Shown: positions 15,770-24,977, numbered from the stretch's first letter. The stretch: 38,518 bases of DNA from Ignavibacteria bacterium (GCA_016716125.1 JADJWZ010000018.1:1-38518); one strand, 5' to 3'. The notes: generated by a model not told the origin, from the sequence alone. Translations and numbers: made by a program.

Positions 15770-18580
15770 TCAAAGCTTTAACGACACATTAAACATTATA
15801 TTCCTCGGTGTCAGGTATCTCGCGGGATTATAAGGATAAGGCTCCAGCGGCGCCTGAAGATCAGGATAAAGCGGGTCATTATAAAAATTAGGTGTCGGCT
15901 GTCCGAATTCATAAGCTTCTCCTGTTACGGGATTTAATATCGTTGAATTTTTTGTATTAAAAAGATTCTTGATTGAAATTCCGATAACAAGATCCATCGA
16001 GTAAAGCGGTATGTATTTATCTATATCAAGATCCACCCAAAACCAGTTCTCGCCGACTTTACCGTTTATGTTGTTAATGTCTGACTGATATTCCGGTCTA
16101 CCGCTTTCGAGATCACCGATGTAAATCTGTTCCGTATATCTTTTTCCCGACTGGAAAAATATTCTTGATTTAAAAGTAATGTCATCCAGAATATTCTTAG
16201 CAAATCCAAACAATCCTTTTCCTTTAGGAACATTAAAATATAAATTTGCGCTTGCCTGTATCGGTTTGTCCCATGAAAGAAATGTTTCGGAAATTGTCTC
16301 GGCTGCGCCTGTGGTCGCTACTACAAATCCCTGATCAGATGACGAACTCTTTCCGGTTGCCACCGAATATGTGAAATTAAATTTTCCACTGAACCATGCG
16401 CCGAGCCGCTTTTTATATTCGACTTCTATTCCTCTCGATCTTGCGTAATCCTGATTGAAATAAGTTATGAATGACTGTCCGATAAGTCTGCCGCTGTTGA
16501 TACGGATGCTTCTGGTCGCAACATAGTCATAGATATTTTTATAATATGCGGTTACGGTCAGCACGTCATCATTTGTGAACTGATTTCTGATACCGAGTTC
16601 ATAAGCGACTGTAGTCTCCGGATTTAGATTCGGATTTCCGTATTTCTGAAAAGTGGACTGAGCCGCCTGCGGATTTATCTTTGCGTAAACAAACTGAGGC
16701 TTAGGTCTTTTTGAAAAATGTCCGTAAGAAAAGAACAGCGTCTGATTATTTGTAATAGGATGAGATATTCCGAGTCTCGGAGCGATTCTTAATTTTACAT
16801 TCCTTCCGAATAATGTAAATGAATCATCTTCATACCCCTGTCTTGTCTCGGGCGTGATGGTGGAAACATTTGTATCCTTCACAGCGTCATCCACATATTT
16901 TCCCGGCATCCAGTAATCAAGTCTCAGCCCGTAATTAAGTATCATTCCTTTAAATGTAATGCTGTGCTGTCCGTATATATCACCGAACGAAGGATATACT
17001 TTGTAAACGTCATTATTCAGTCCGAAAGGTTTTATCCACGGCTGATAAATGTCCACAAGCTGCATCTCCTGAAAACTCGTTTCTATACCGGCTTTGAGTT
17101 TACTCTTTGTAGTGAAGTTGTGTATGTAATCTATTTTAGCTGAATATTCATTTACATAGTGGTCATGCCACGTGAAAGGATTTCCGATATCATAAAATCC
17201 ATTACCGGGAATGATACCTGTCCGCAGACTGTCAATAAAGTAATATTCAAACGGCGCTTTGATCAGATCAAACGGTTCATCATACTGATCCCAGTTCCTG
17301 CCGTTTGCATCCACTCTTAAGTTTGTAAAAAAGTTATTAAGCTTTATCTCATAAAATGATTTCGGACTAGTAGTGTGAGTCCAGCTTACAGTATGAAAGT
17401 AACTGTTCTGTGTGTATGTATTCGCAAGATCAAGTATATCCTGAAAATCATACTGATATCCGGGAGACGGTTCGACATATTCGAGATTGGTCTGCAGCGT
17501 ACTTGAATTCTGATTTATGGAAACTGACTGATTGAACGAGTAATTTAATTTCATTGTCTCTGTCATTCTCCAGGTAGCTTTTCCGAGCCAGTACCAGCTG
17601 TTATCCTGACGCGGTGCGAATTTTGTTCCGCCGAATGTGGAAGAGCTTACGAAGCTTGATTTCTTTCCTCCGTTGTTTATAAAGAATCCGTCAGAGAGTC
17701 CCATGAAAAAACTTCCGAACAAAGTGATCTCTCCCGGCGGCTTGATGTTTAACGCCTGGAATAAATATTTAGTGATCGGCTCGGGACCGCTGAGATTCAT
17801 TTCCAGTACGTCCGTATTGAAACTGAATCCTGAGTTTTTATTTACTCCGAAATTATCTCTCTTATATGAAAGAAAAAAATTAACTTCATCATAACTGCCT
17901 TCTTTTGTTCTGACATTCACAACGCCGCTTGTCGCCTGACCGTATTCGGCGTTATATCCTCCGGTAATGACTTCCACTTCTTCAAGAGAATTAGCTGAAA
18001 GCTGCAGCCCGTAACCTGTTCCGGAAAGGGGATCCTGCACTGACACACCGTCGATGATATATGAATTTTCATAACTTCTTCCTCCGCGGATATGGATCTC
18101 GTTGTCTTCTTTTACAACGCCCGCCTGCTGCGTGATGACATCGGAAATATCAGATACAATAGATTTCGATATGTCATCGCTTGAAATAATATGACTGCTG
18201 CTGGTCTGCTCAATATCCATAAGAGGTCTGTCACCGACCACTTCGATTTCCTGATCTACGGTATATGAAGTTGACTTCAGCACAATAATAAATTCCTTTT
18301 CCGCGCCCGAAGTCACCTGCACATCTGTATATTCAACTGTCTTAAAACCTTCAGCCGAAACCTGCATTGTATAACTTCCGGGAGATACTTCCAGTATTGT
18401 GTATGTCCCGTCATAGTCGGAAACTGCGCCGAGATATGTGCCTTTCAGTTTTATGGTAACTCCGTCAAGCGGAATACCTGAACTGTCCTTGACAGTACCT
18501 TTGATAGATCCGTTCTGCTCCTGCGAAAATCCGTTACCGGCGCAAAGCAGAATTAAGATCAGTAGTAATTTTTTTGTCAT
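15770..18580 (-). CDS. TonB-dependent receptor with carboxypeptidase-regulatory-like N-terminal domain
   Basis: 936 residues. Signal peptide 1-19 (KKLLLILILLCAGNGFS). Residues 23-102 form a CarboxypepD_reg-like domain (GSIKGTVKDSSGIPLDGVTI, LGAVSDYDGTYTI, GSYTMQVSAEGFKTVEY). Residues ~112-235 are the plug (EIEVVGDRPLMD, DVITQQAGVV, IHIRGGRSYENSYIIDGVSV, VEVITGGYNAEYGQATSGVV). The rest is a 22-strand-type barrel (GIRNQFTNDDVLTVTAYYKN, FINISLKL-like end MFNVSLKL). It would take up large ligands through the outer membrane using TonB energy. The ligand is not predictable; no SusD partner follows. The lipoprotein gene at 18691 is upstream on the same strand with 110 bases between, so the two may be co-transcribed. 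Confidence 0.9.
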   Translation of the reverse strand: MTKKLLLILILLCAGNGFSQEQNGSIKGTVKDSSGIPLDGVTIKLKGTYLGAVSDYDGTYTILEVSPGSYTMQVSAEGFKTVEYTDVQVTSGAEKEFIIVLKSTSYTVDQEIEVVGDRPLMDIEQTSSSHIISSDDISKSIVSDISDVITQQAGVVKEDNEIHIRGGRSYENSYIIDGVSVQDPLSGTGYGLQLSANSLEEVEVITGGYNAEYGQATSGVVNVRTKEGSYDEVNFFLSYKRDNFGVNKNSGFSFNTDVLEMNLSGPEPITKYLFQALNIKPPGEITLFGSFFMGLSDGFFINNGGKKSSFVSSSTFGGTKFAPRQDNSWYWLGKATWRMTETMKLNYSFNQSVSINQNSSTLQTNLEYVEPSPGYQYDFQDILDLANTYTQNSYFHTVSWTHTTSPKSFYEIKLNNFFTNLRVDANGRNWDQYDEPFDLIKAPFEYYFIDSLRTGIIPGNGFYDIGNPFTWHDHYVNEYSAKIDYIHNFTTKSKLKAGIETSFQEMQLVDIYQPWIKPFGLNNDVYKVYPSFGDIYGQHSITFKGMILNYGLRLDYWMPGKYVDDAVKDTNVSTITPETRQGYEDDSFTLFGRNVKLRIAPRLGISHPITNNQTLFFSYGHFSKRPKPQFVYAKINPQAAQSTFQKYGNPNLNPETTVAYELGIRNQFTNDDVLTVTAYYKNIYDYVATRSIRINSGRLIGQSFITYFNQDYARSRGIEVEYKKRLGAWFSGKFNFTYSVATGKSSSSDQGFVVATTGAAETISETFLSWDKPIQASANLYFNVPKGKGLFGFAKNILDDITFKSRIFFQSGKRYTEQIYIGDLESGRPEYQSDINNINGKVGENWFWVDLDIDKYIPLYSMDLVIGISIKNLFNTKNSTILNPVTGEAYEFGQPTPNFYNDPLYPDLQAPLEPYPYNPARYLTPRNIMFNVSLKL

Positions 18581-18599
18581 AAAAATATAATTAGAAAAA

Positions 18600-18685
18600 C
18601 CAGTTAGTAGTTAGTAGTTAATAGTTAGTAGTTAATATTTTTCTTTACTCGTAATTCGTAATTCGTAACTCGTAACTTAAAACTA
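18600..18685. repeat. Simple repeats between lipoprotein and TonB receptor genes
   Basis: Two runs of short words: GTTAGTAGTTAATAGTTAG style (18602-18636) and CGTAATTCGTAATTCGTAAC style (18649-18676). Low-complexity DNA as at 3505-3560; role unknown. Confidence 0.7.
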
Positions 18686-18690
18686 TTTTT

Positions 18691-20049
18691 TTATCTATAG
18701 TTGAATTCATTTAAAACAATTTTTCTAAACAGATCTATTGAAGCATTTGGATTTCCGTTTAGCTGATAGACCGGCATTGTCATGAGAATATTTTTTGGTG
18801 AACTCGCTGCGTCTTTAATTGCGATCACAGTATTGGTCTGACACGCTGTGCTTATCGGCAGTCTGTAAACGACCTGCGCAGGCGGCGTGATATTTATGCC
18901 GCGTATCCTCTGAAGAAGAGTGCTTGAAGTAAGCACAGGATAACCTGTATCTTCGTTTATCAGAGATGTCCCGCCTGGGATAAGAGCAATAGTGCAGGTT
19001 GACAAGCTGTCAATCGGAGCAAAGTTTATAAGATCGCCCTGTCCCTGCACCTCGGCATTCGGAAGACCGGTTGTGAAAAATAATTTACCTCCCGACTGCA
19101 GATAGAAGGGGAGTGAGTTCTGAGCCAGATCGAAGTTCGCATTATCAGCGGAAAGATTTCCTCTGTTAGCGCTCCATATTACAATTTCAAAAAGTCTGAG
19201 TGTTTCTATAAACATCGGATTGACGATCTTCGGTATCAGATTTCCGCCGCTGGATTTAATGTCAAGCACATCATAGGAAAGAGTATCCATTGCATTGACA
19301 AAATAATTTTCCGCCTGCGTGAATTCAATAAGCGGCATATCCTTAATAAGAAGTATCCTCGCTGTCTGCGCTTTCACATGCCAGATCCTTCCTGTGTCCG
19401 GCATCTGTACTATCGGACTGAATGCGCCTGCATCATCTTCCACGCGGAGGTAAAGAATGTTGTCTGCGTTCAGAGCAAGTCCGCTGTCCTGTGTCAGCGT
19501 AAGAAGATTTACTGTTGCAGGCACTCTTCTGAAGTTATTCGTGTCATTAAGCGACCAGTGATAAAACGCCAGGTTTTCATCTCCGTCTGCATCTGATCCT
19601 GTCCATTTAAATGTAGCGAGCGGGAAAGTCGTATCCGGAATTTCCGTACCGGCGTCGAAGCTTACGACCGGCGGAGTATTGACTACGGGATAGAGATTGG
19701 TTGCAGGAGTCGGATCTGTAAGACCTTTGTTATCAACAGCAGCTACAAAAAATCTGAATGTGCTGTCGCTGCCTGTGATTGACAGAATAAAAGTACTGTC
19801 ATTTTTATTTGTGAATCCCCAGTTGACCGAGTCAAAAGAAATTCTGTAACCGGAAATAAATCCGTCCGGATCATCACCCCACCAGTTGATTCTTTTTATT
19901 GTAGAGCCGGGCGCAATTACGCTGTCAGGACGGAGCGCCAGATAAGTATTCGGCGGCTGATTTTCAATGGTTCCGGTGATCGGATCGCTGCAGGAGTTCG
20001 CTATTATGCAGGTGATAAAAACAAAAAAGTAAGCGGTAAATCTTCTCAT
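18691..20049 (-). CDS. Putative lipoprotein with fibronectin-like domains
   Basis: 452 residues. Lipoprotein signal (TAYFFVFITCIIANSCSD, lipobox ANSC, Cys20). Residues 25-125 read as a fibronectin/Ig-like domain about 'WWGDDPDGFISGYRISFD'; a second follows at 127-225 (FKWTGSDADGDENLAFYHWS). The C-terminal ~220 residues (ARILLIKDMPLIEF, IETLRLFEIVIWSANRG, LPFYLQSGGKLFFTTG) resemble a glutamine-amidotransferase-like fold without an obvious catalytic triad, as in other Ignavibacteria lipoproteins. Probably on the periplasmic or outer face of the outer membrane, upstream of and possibly co-expressed with the TonB receptor. Confidence 0.75.
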   Translation of the reverse strand: MRRFTAYFFVFITCIIANSCSDPITGTIENQPPNTYLALRPDSVIAPGSTIKRINWWGDDPDGFISGYRISFDSVNWGFTNKNDSTFILSITGSDSTFRFFVAAVDNKGLTDPTPATNLYPVVNTPPVVSFDAGTEIPDTTFPLATFKWTGSDADGDENLAFYHWSLNDTNNFRRVPATVNLLTLTQDSGLALNADNILYLRVEDDAGAFSPIVQMPDTGRIWHVKAQTARILLIKDMPLIEFTQAENYFVNAMDTLSYDVLDIKSSGGNLIPKIVNPMFIETLRLFEIVIWSANRGNLSADNANFDLAQNSLPFYLQSGGKLFFTTGLPNAEVQGQGDLINFAPIDSLSTCTIALIPGGTSLINEDTGYPVLTSSTLLQRIRGINITPPAQVVYRLPISTACQTNTVIAIKDAASSPKNILMTMPVYQLNGNPNASIDLFRKIVLNEFNYR

Positions 20050-20227
20050 ATATATATGTAAATTAACTTTTAATATTAATTCCGTTTTTTAAAAATGATG
20101 TAAAAATTTTAAGAGAAAATGAGTTATATTTTATTACTTTTAAAGTCATTTTTTCGATTTATTCTTAAATAATATCACATCCGTCCAAAACATTAGGCAT
20201 TTAAATTAAAGTTAAACTGACCTTAAC

Positions 20228-20258
20228 GTACTTTTTTTTGAGAGATCAAAAAAAGTAC
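20228..20258. terminator. AT-rich hairpin, possible terminator
   Basis: GTACTTTTTTTTGA pairs with TCAAAAAAAGTAC around a short loop. It lies in the region between the lipoprotein gene start and IS110-2; with no gene ending nearby, it may instead be part of the adjoining palindromic repeat. Confidence 0.4.
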
Positions 20259-20270
20259 CAAAAAAAAATC

Positions 20271-20440
20271 TTCCCGGGTACTCGGGAAAAATTGCCGGAA
20301 TTCATTTTCCCTTCAGGACGTCTTCGGCTCACAATTGCTATAAAATTTCCAACTCAAAATTTGCTTCGCATCCCGGGTACTCGGGACAGACAAGGAAATT
20401 TTATAAATGCAATTGCTCATGAATTCTTTCGGCAATTTTT
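20271..20440. repeat. Long imperfect inverted repeat (about 155-170 bp)
   Basis: The outer arms are AAAAATTGCCGGAATTCAT (from 20287) and ATGAATTCTTTCGGCAAT plus T's (to 20440). Inner arms CAATTGCTATAAAATTTCC and GGAAATTTTATAAATGCAAT also pair. CCCGGGTACTCGGGA occurs twice (near 20273 and 20371). A dispersed palindromic element is likely; no gene is present. The whole gap 20050-20494 is otherwise non-coding. Confidence 0.75.
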
Positions 20441-20525
20441 CATAGGCGGGTCTGTCTCAAAACATTACAATTTACCACCAAGTCACGAAGGTACTGTATT
20501 AAAATGCAACACAAATCAACATATC

Positions 20526-21569
20526 TTATGTTGATGCTATTGTTTTATAGCCATGTTTGTAATTTACATCAAAGACTTGATTTTTTTTCCATAGTGTATA
20601 AATTAAGATCAATAGTTTTCTGGCAACTGCTACTAAGGCAACTTTCTTATTGTTCTTTGAAATGCATAATCTTTTATAAACTCGTTTTAAAGGCTCATTC
20701 CATCTGGCAGCTGATAAAGCCGGTAAGTAAACAGCGGCTCTGATATATTTATTACCTTTTTTTGAAATTGGAGTTTTTCCTTTAAAGGTACCTGAGTCAT
20801 TTTGACGCGGTTCATAACCTGCATAACTTGTTAGCTGTCTTTGATTTTCAATCATGCAGAATCCGTTTGTTTCGCTAATTACTGTAACGGCTGTTATAAA
20901 TCCTATTCCTTGTGCTGTTGTTATATTTTTTACCCGGTCATCAAGATCTTTATCAGATTTAACCAGTTCTTTTATTTGTTCCTTAATGAGTTTTATCTGT
21001 TTTTCGAAAAAAGCTATTTGCTTTTTTATTCTGTTCACAGTTTGAGTATTTGCATCGTGCGAATATTCTTTTGCGTGAAGTTTGTTTTTCAGCTGACTCT
21101 TCATTTCTGTAGTGCTGACGAGTTCCCGGGTTAGTTCTTTAAGTTCTTTATATAAAGCAGAGGGAGCTTCCCACTGTTTAAGAGTTTTTTCAATTCCGAA
21201 CTGCGCTATACCGGCGGAATCAAGACTATCTGTTTTAGATTTGTTATCTAAAGTCTTAAAAAAATTTTTCATTTTGTTAGGTAAAATAACTGAAACAGAA
21301 TATTTATTTTCACTTAAAAAATAAGCCAGGTTTTCATAGTAAACACCTGTAGCTTCAACAACAAACCATATAGGTATATTTTTATCTTCCGATCTGAAGA
21401 CATCAATGTTGTTAACTAAATTAATAAGCTTTTTAAATCCTTTAACATCATTGGAAAAAGTATAGGATTTACTATATTTCTTAACTAATGCATCGTCTTG
21501 AGTTCCAAAACAAACTGTAATTGAATCTTTAGAGATGTCGATGCCGGTGACTTTTTTAATGAGTTTCAT
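20526..21569 (-). CDS. IS110-family transposase (bridge-RNA-guided recombinase)
   Basis: 347 residues, full length and uninterrupted. The N-terminal RuvC-like DEDD domain shows TGIDISKDS (Asp11), WFVVEATGVYYE (Glu72) and KSKTDSLDSAG (Asp114, Asp117). A coiled coil spans about 145-210. The C-terminal Transposase_20 domain has TAQGIGFITAVTVISE, SYAGYEPRQNDSG (candidate catalytic Ser259) and KTPISKKGNKYIRAAVYLP. IS110 recombinases use an element-encoded bridge RNA to choose target and donor. A hairpin at 20515-20535 (ATCAACATA / TATGTTGAT) overlaps the stop codon. The gene appears functional. Confidence 0.92.
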   Translation of the reverse strand: MKLIKKVTGIDISKDSITVCFGTQDDALVKKYSKSYTFSNDVKGFKKLINLVNNIDVFRSEDKNIPIWFVVEATGVYYENLAYFLSENKYSVSVILPNKMKNFFKTLDNKSKTDSLDSAGIAQFGIEKTLKQWEAPSALYKELKELTRELVSTTEMKSQLKNKLHAKEYSHDANTQTVNRIKKQIAFFEKQIKLIKEQIKELVKSDKDLDDRVKNITTAQGIGFITAVTVISETNGFCMIENQRQLTSYAGYEPRQNDSGTFKGKTPISKKGNKYIRAAVYLPALSAARWNEPLKRVYKRLCISKNNKKVALVAVARKLLILIYTLWKKNQVFDVNYKHGYKTIAST

Positions 21570-21639
21570 AATTAATTTAAAAGTTTAATTTTAAAAGCAG
21601 GAATTCAATAAATAATTAGGCAAGGCTTCTTCATATTCT

Positions 21640-21810
21640 TATCTCGCTGTCTTATACAGGATTGCTGATCCAATAAATTCAGCATCCTTAAGTACTGTTC
21701 AGAATCTAAGAAGCTATGGGGAATGGGAGGAATACCTTCGTGACGATATACTATTAATTGTTGTCTACTCTAATAGTTATCTAGACACCAAACGCCTTCC
21801 CATTCCTTTA
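21640..21810 (-). ncRNA. Candidate bridge RNA of IS110-2
   Basis: Lies in the 5' non-coding part of the element, as in the IS110 group. Read on the minus strand: stem GGAATGGGA(A)GG (21806-21795) closes with CCTCCCATTCC (ends 21719). Inside is a second stem ACTATTA / TAATAGT. The internal loop between the stems carries TTGGTGTCTAG on its 5' side (9/11 identical to the left target TTAGTGTCTCG; one difference is G for A, compatible with G-U pairing). On its 3' side it carries GTCACGAAGGTA, a 12/12 reverse complement of the right target TACCTTCGTGAC. A second hairpin follows (GGATGCTGA / TCAGCAATCC, 21687-21659), preceded by ACAGTA, which matches the joined element ends ATACA-GT-ATG and may be a donor guide. 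Confidence 0.8.
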
Positions 21811-21964
21811 GCCTAATATTTATCTTGCCTTTATTTTACTTACTTTTTTTATCAAAAAAAATTAACATCAACATACGAGACACTAAGGAAAATATTTTAA
21901 AAATAGAAAGCTTTGTGCCTTTGTGACTTAGTGGTTAATTTATATTTCAAGTTTTGAGACAGAC

Positions 21965-22497
21965 TCTATCAAAGGAGGGGCAGGGGAGGTTTTTTCAGTG
22001 GCTTGGGAATGAACTGATGCTGCAATCCTAAAAAAAAAATATGCGAAATTATGCTGAAAATAAAATTTGCAAAAATATTTTTTACTTTCCGGGAACGCTC
22101 ATACTTTTGAACCGTATATATTAATAAAGGGAGGAACTAACGGAAATCAAAAAGTATAAACTCTGAATCTGAAATTAAGAAAGTCTGACAGGAAGAAATA
22201 AACAGAGAGATCTGAAAAACGAAATGAAATTATAAAGATGAGAATTGACAATGCAGAATAAAGGAAATGTCAGATGTAAATAAGAAAAGGCGGAAGCCGG
22301 AAATAAGATAAGGATCTCAGGAAAGGCGGTAACAATACTCAGCAGAGTAACTAAAAAGTTTAAAGTTGTCTCCGCTGAGTCAAAAGAAAGGTTCAAAATG
22401 CCCGGAAATGTGATCTGTATAAAAGACAAAGCCGCCGGAAATAAAAACGAAGAGGAGTAAATGTGTAATTATGAACTGTGAATGTGAAGAAATTTTC
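21965..22497. other. Purine-rich non-coding stretch leading into array 3
   Basis: No gene. From about 22140 the plus strand is strongly purine-biased (GAAATTAAGAAAGTCTGACA, GGAAGAAATAAACAGAGAGA), with recurring GAAA..TCTG words that recall the array 3 unit. This could be decayed repeat sequence. Frames here are open only by lack of stops on the pyrimidine-rich strand. Confidence 0.5.
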
Positions 22498-22917
22498 AGT
22501 GAAAGGTCTGCGAAGCGGAGTGAAAGGTTTGCGAAGAAGAGTGAAAGGTCTGCGAAGCGGAGTGAAAGGTGTGCGAAGAGGAGTGAAAGGTCTGCGAAGC
22601 GGAGTGAAAGTTCTGCGAAGCGGAGTGAAAGGTTTGCGAAGCGGAGTGAAAGGTCTGCGAAGAGGAGTGAAAGGTCTGCGAAGAAGAGTGAAAGTTCTGC
22701 GAAGAGGAGTGAATGGTCTGCGAAGAAGAGTGAAAGGTCTGCGAAGAGGAGTGAAAGTTCTGCGAAGAGGAGTGAAAGGTCTGCGAAGAGGAGTGAAAGG
22801 TCTGCGAAGAGGAGTGAAAGGTCTGCGAAGAAGAGTGAAAGTTCTGCGAAGAAGAGTGAAAGTTCTGCGAAGAGGAGTGAAAGTTCTGCGAAGAAGAGTG
22901 AAAGTTCTGCGAAAAAG
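22498..22917. repeat. 21-bp tandem repeat array 3 (20 copies)
   Basis: Twenty 21-bp units, GTGAAAGGTCTGCGAAGAGG plus A, with variable positions limited to a few sites (GGTCTG / GTTCTG; AGAGGA / AGAAGA / AGCGGA). Sixteen of 21 bases per unit are purines on the plus strand. Two plus frames are open throughout (SERSAKR and VKGLRRG repeats), which shows that openness is a product of the unit length. Coding is not supported: there is no secretion signal or other domain. Confidence 0.9.
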
Positions 22918-23192
22918 CGTGAAAAGAAAAATTTTATAAAAAGTGAAAAATATTTCAGTAAAAAAATTTAAAAATCAGTAATACAAAAAATAAAACTGCC
23001 AGGAATACTTACAGAGAACCGCTTCCGGAAGCGGGATGGTACTGGACTATGCGCCGGACTATCCGCATATGTGACGAATCAGAAGTGACAAATTTAAAAT
23101 TTATGTTTGCATTTAATATTTATTCAGAATGGTTTATTATCTAAACACTTTATAAAAGCAAAATTTTTAGTAATTAAAATACTGGATTTAAA
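22918..23192. other. Intergenic stretch with a 16-bp perfect palindrome
   Basis: Contains CCGCTTCCGGAAGCGG at 23019-23034, a perfect palindrome without a T-run, so not a typical terminator. The rest is the leader of the gene starting at 23193; no clear promoter is seen. Confidence 0.5.
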
Positions 23193-24977
23193 ATGAAAAC
23201 ACTGATCACACTTTTAATTTTTTTAGTTTCTGTTTCAAATGTATTTTTTCAAAGCAATGAAGCCAGAGCAACTAATATTATTCCGTTGGCTTATAAAAAT
23301 GCAATCGGCGATATAAGTTTTCTTGGTCCGCTTGCAAACGGATCCAGGACTTATCAGCTTATAATTCATTCAAATCTCTTAACTGATTATCTCGGAAAAA
23401 AAATAACTTCGATCGCATATAGATTACCTGCAAGTGCCGGTACTAACTGGCCTACTTCAAATGTTACATTTTCTAATTACAAAATATTATTAAGCGGTAG
23501 TGTGACCCCTGCTAACAGAAGTCTTGCATTCTTTAGTGATAATGTTATTGGACCGCAGACACTGGTAAGATCAGGATCTCTGTTTGTTCCTGCAGGTTCA
23601 TATCCTTCGGGAAATTCTCCGAATACTTACGGTCCTGAAATATTTTTGATGTGCCATATACATATTCGGGAGGAAATTTATTAGTCGAAATTCGTCATAC
23701 AGGATTTACAGGAACTTCACAGACTGTTGATGCTCTTTCATCTTTCACAGGAGGTTATAATTTAACTTATAGTGCATGCTGGAAAAGTTCTGATACTGCG
23801 ACTTATAATGCAGCTTCAGGAAATTTTTCAATTGTTAAGCTCTTTAGTGCTGGAAGTAGTTCCAAATGACAAAGAATATGAAATAGGTGATAATCAATTT
23901 ACAGGTGCACTTTCTTTTGATGCTAAAACATATCAGTTGTTGATTCATTCAAATCAGTTGACTCAATTTATTGGTAAAAAATTAACGGCTATATCTATGA
24001 GAGCATATAGTGGAGCAAGTTCCAGTTGCCTTCTAATGTTACATTTTCTGATTACAAGATTTATCTCAGCGGAAGTGTGGATCCTGCAAACAGAAGTCTG
24101 GCATTTTTTTGCCAATAATGTAACGGGACAGCAGAGACTTGTCAGGTCGGGACCTCTTTGTCATTCCGTCCGGATCTTATTCATATGGAAATTCCCCAAA
24201 TGCAACAGGACCCGAAATAATTTTTAATTCTCCTTATATATATAATGGAGGAAATTTACTGATAGAAATTCGGCATAAGGGATTTACGGGCACATCTCTT
24301 TCTGTGGATGCAAATATTCTTCCGGTCTCAGGATACGGTACAGATTTCAGTGCGTGTTATAAATCTACAGATACAGCTACTTTCGGTGCTCTTGAAGGTA
24401 GTTTTTCTACTATCAGGATCTCTTCTTCTGAACCATTGGAACTGAATTTAAAAGCATACATTCAAGGAAGATATTCCATACTGCAAACATGATGGTGCCG
24501 GATACTTCTAAAGTATTACTCAGACATTCATTCTCACCATATGCTCCTGCTGACACTGCAGTTGCATTATTAGGATCAAACGGAATCGGAAGTTTTAATT
24601 TCAGTCAGGCTCTGCAAGCTACCGCTTATTATTTTGTAGTCATGCACAGAAATTCCATTGAAACATGGAGTGCTAATACAATTACATTTGTAGGAAATGA
24701 TGTAAGCACAAGTATTGCGGCTAATCCATCCCAGGCTTATGGAAATAATTTAATACAGGTGGATAATGGTCCGAATGCTTTTGCAATTTATAGTGCCGAT
24801 GTAAATCAGGATGGTACAGTAGATCTCTCTGACGGAAGTCTTATCGATAACGATGCAATTAATTTTGTTTCGGGATATATATTAACTGATATAAACGGAG
24901 ACTTAATAGTCGATGTGGCTGATGCAGTGTTTGCAGATAATAACGGGTTTAACTTTGTTGGTAAAATTACGCCTTAA
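23193..24977 (+). pseudogene. Frameshifted secreted protein with two repeated domains and a dockerin-like end
   Basis: Reads as one ~595-residue gene broken by about six single-base shifts (near 23645, 23835, 24025, 24105, 24147, 24475). It has a signal peptide (KTLITLLIFLVSVSNVFFQ), then two copies of a ~200-residue domain (shared words: TYQLLIHSNQLT, RSLAFF, YSYGNSPN, GGNLLIEIRHKGFTGTS, ACYKSTDTATF). Next is a linker domain (MMVPDTSKVLLRHSFSPY) and a dockerin-like pair of calcium loops (SADVNQDGTVDLSDGSLID and TDINGDLIVDVADAVFADN). Most shifts sit in homopolymers: T5 at 23642 needs T6; T7 at 24103 needs T6. Domain order and similarity are intact across the breaks, so this is either a very recent pseudogene or a gene with sequencing errors. 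Confidence 0.75.

Larger units (their letters stand above)
20495..21876 (-). mobile_element. IS110-2, intact IS110-family element
   Basis: About 1.38 kb, one complete transposase gene read on the minus strand with ~300 bp of 5' non-coding DNA and a short 3' end. In the element's own direction, the left junction is GTGTCTC-GT-ATGTTGATG and the right is AATACA-GT-ACCTTCGTGAC. A shared core dinucleotide GT and no inverted terminal repeats fit the IS110 group. The pre-insertion target is GTGTCTC-GT-ACCTTCGTGAC, in the middle of a palindromic repeat. Confidence 0.85.
20450..21964. repeat. Palindromic repeat interrupted by IS110-2
   Basis: The outer 14-bp arms are perfect: GTCTGTCTCAAAAC (20450-20463) and GTTTTGAGACAGAC (21951-21964). 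Inside them, ACCACCAAGTCACGAAGG on the left mirrors CTTTGTGACTTAGTGGT on the right. Removing the IS restores a palindrome of about 133 bp in which ...GAAGGTAC joins GAGACACTAAGG.... Repeats built on 'ACCACTAAGTCACAAAGG' words are common between genes in Bacteroidota genomes. Confidence 0.8.

Noticed and set aside
15122..15773. Short frames through the E/P cluster reading like VVGDQKVC or SERSERDQQQ peptides
   Set aside because: They are translations of the palindromic repeats and appear on both strands; no independent coding signal.
22175..22429. Minus-strand 84-residue frame
   Set aside because: It is a product of the pyrimidine-rich complement of the purine-biased stretch; no start context or family features.
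22471..22971. Two overlapping plus-strand frames in array 3 (SAKRSER and VKGLRRG repeats)
   Set aside because: Both frames are open for the same arithmetic reason; at most one could be real and neither has supporting features.
23019..23034. Palindrome CCGCTTCCGGAAGCGG as a terminator
   Set aside because: There is no T-run and no gene ending nearby; left as an unexplained palindrome.
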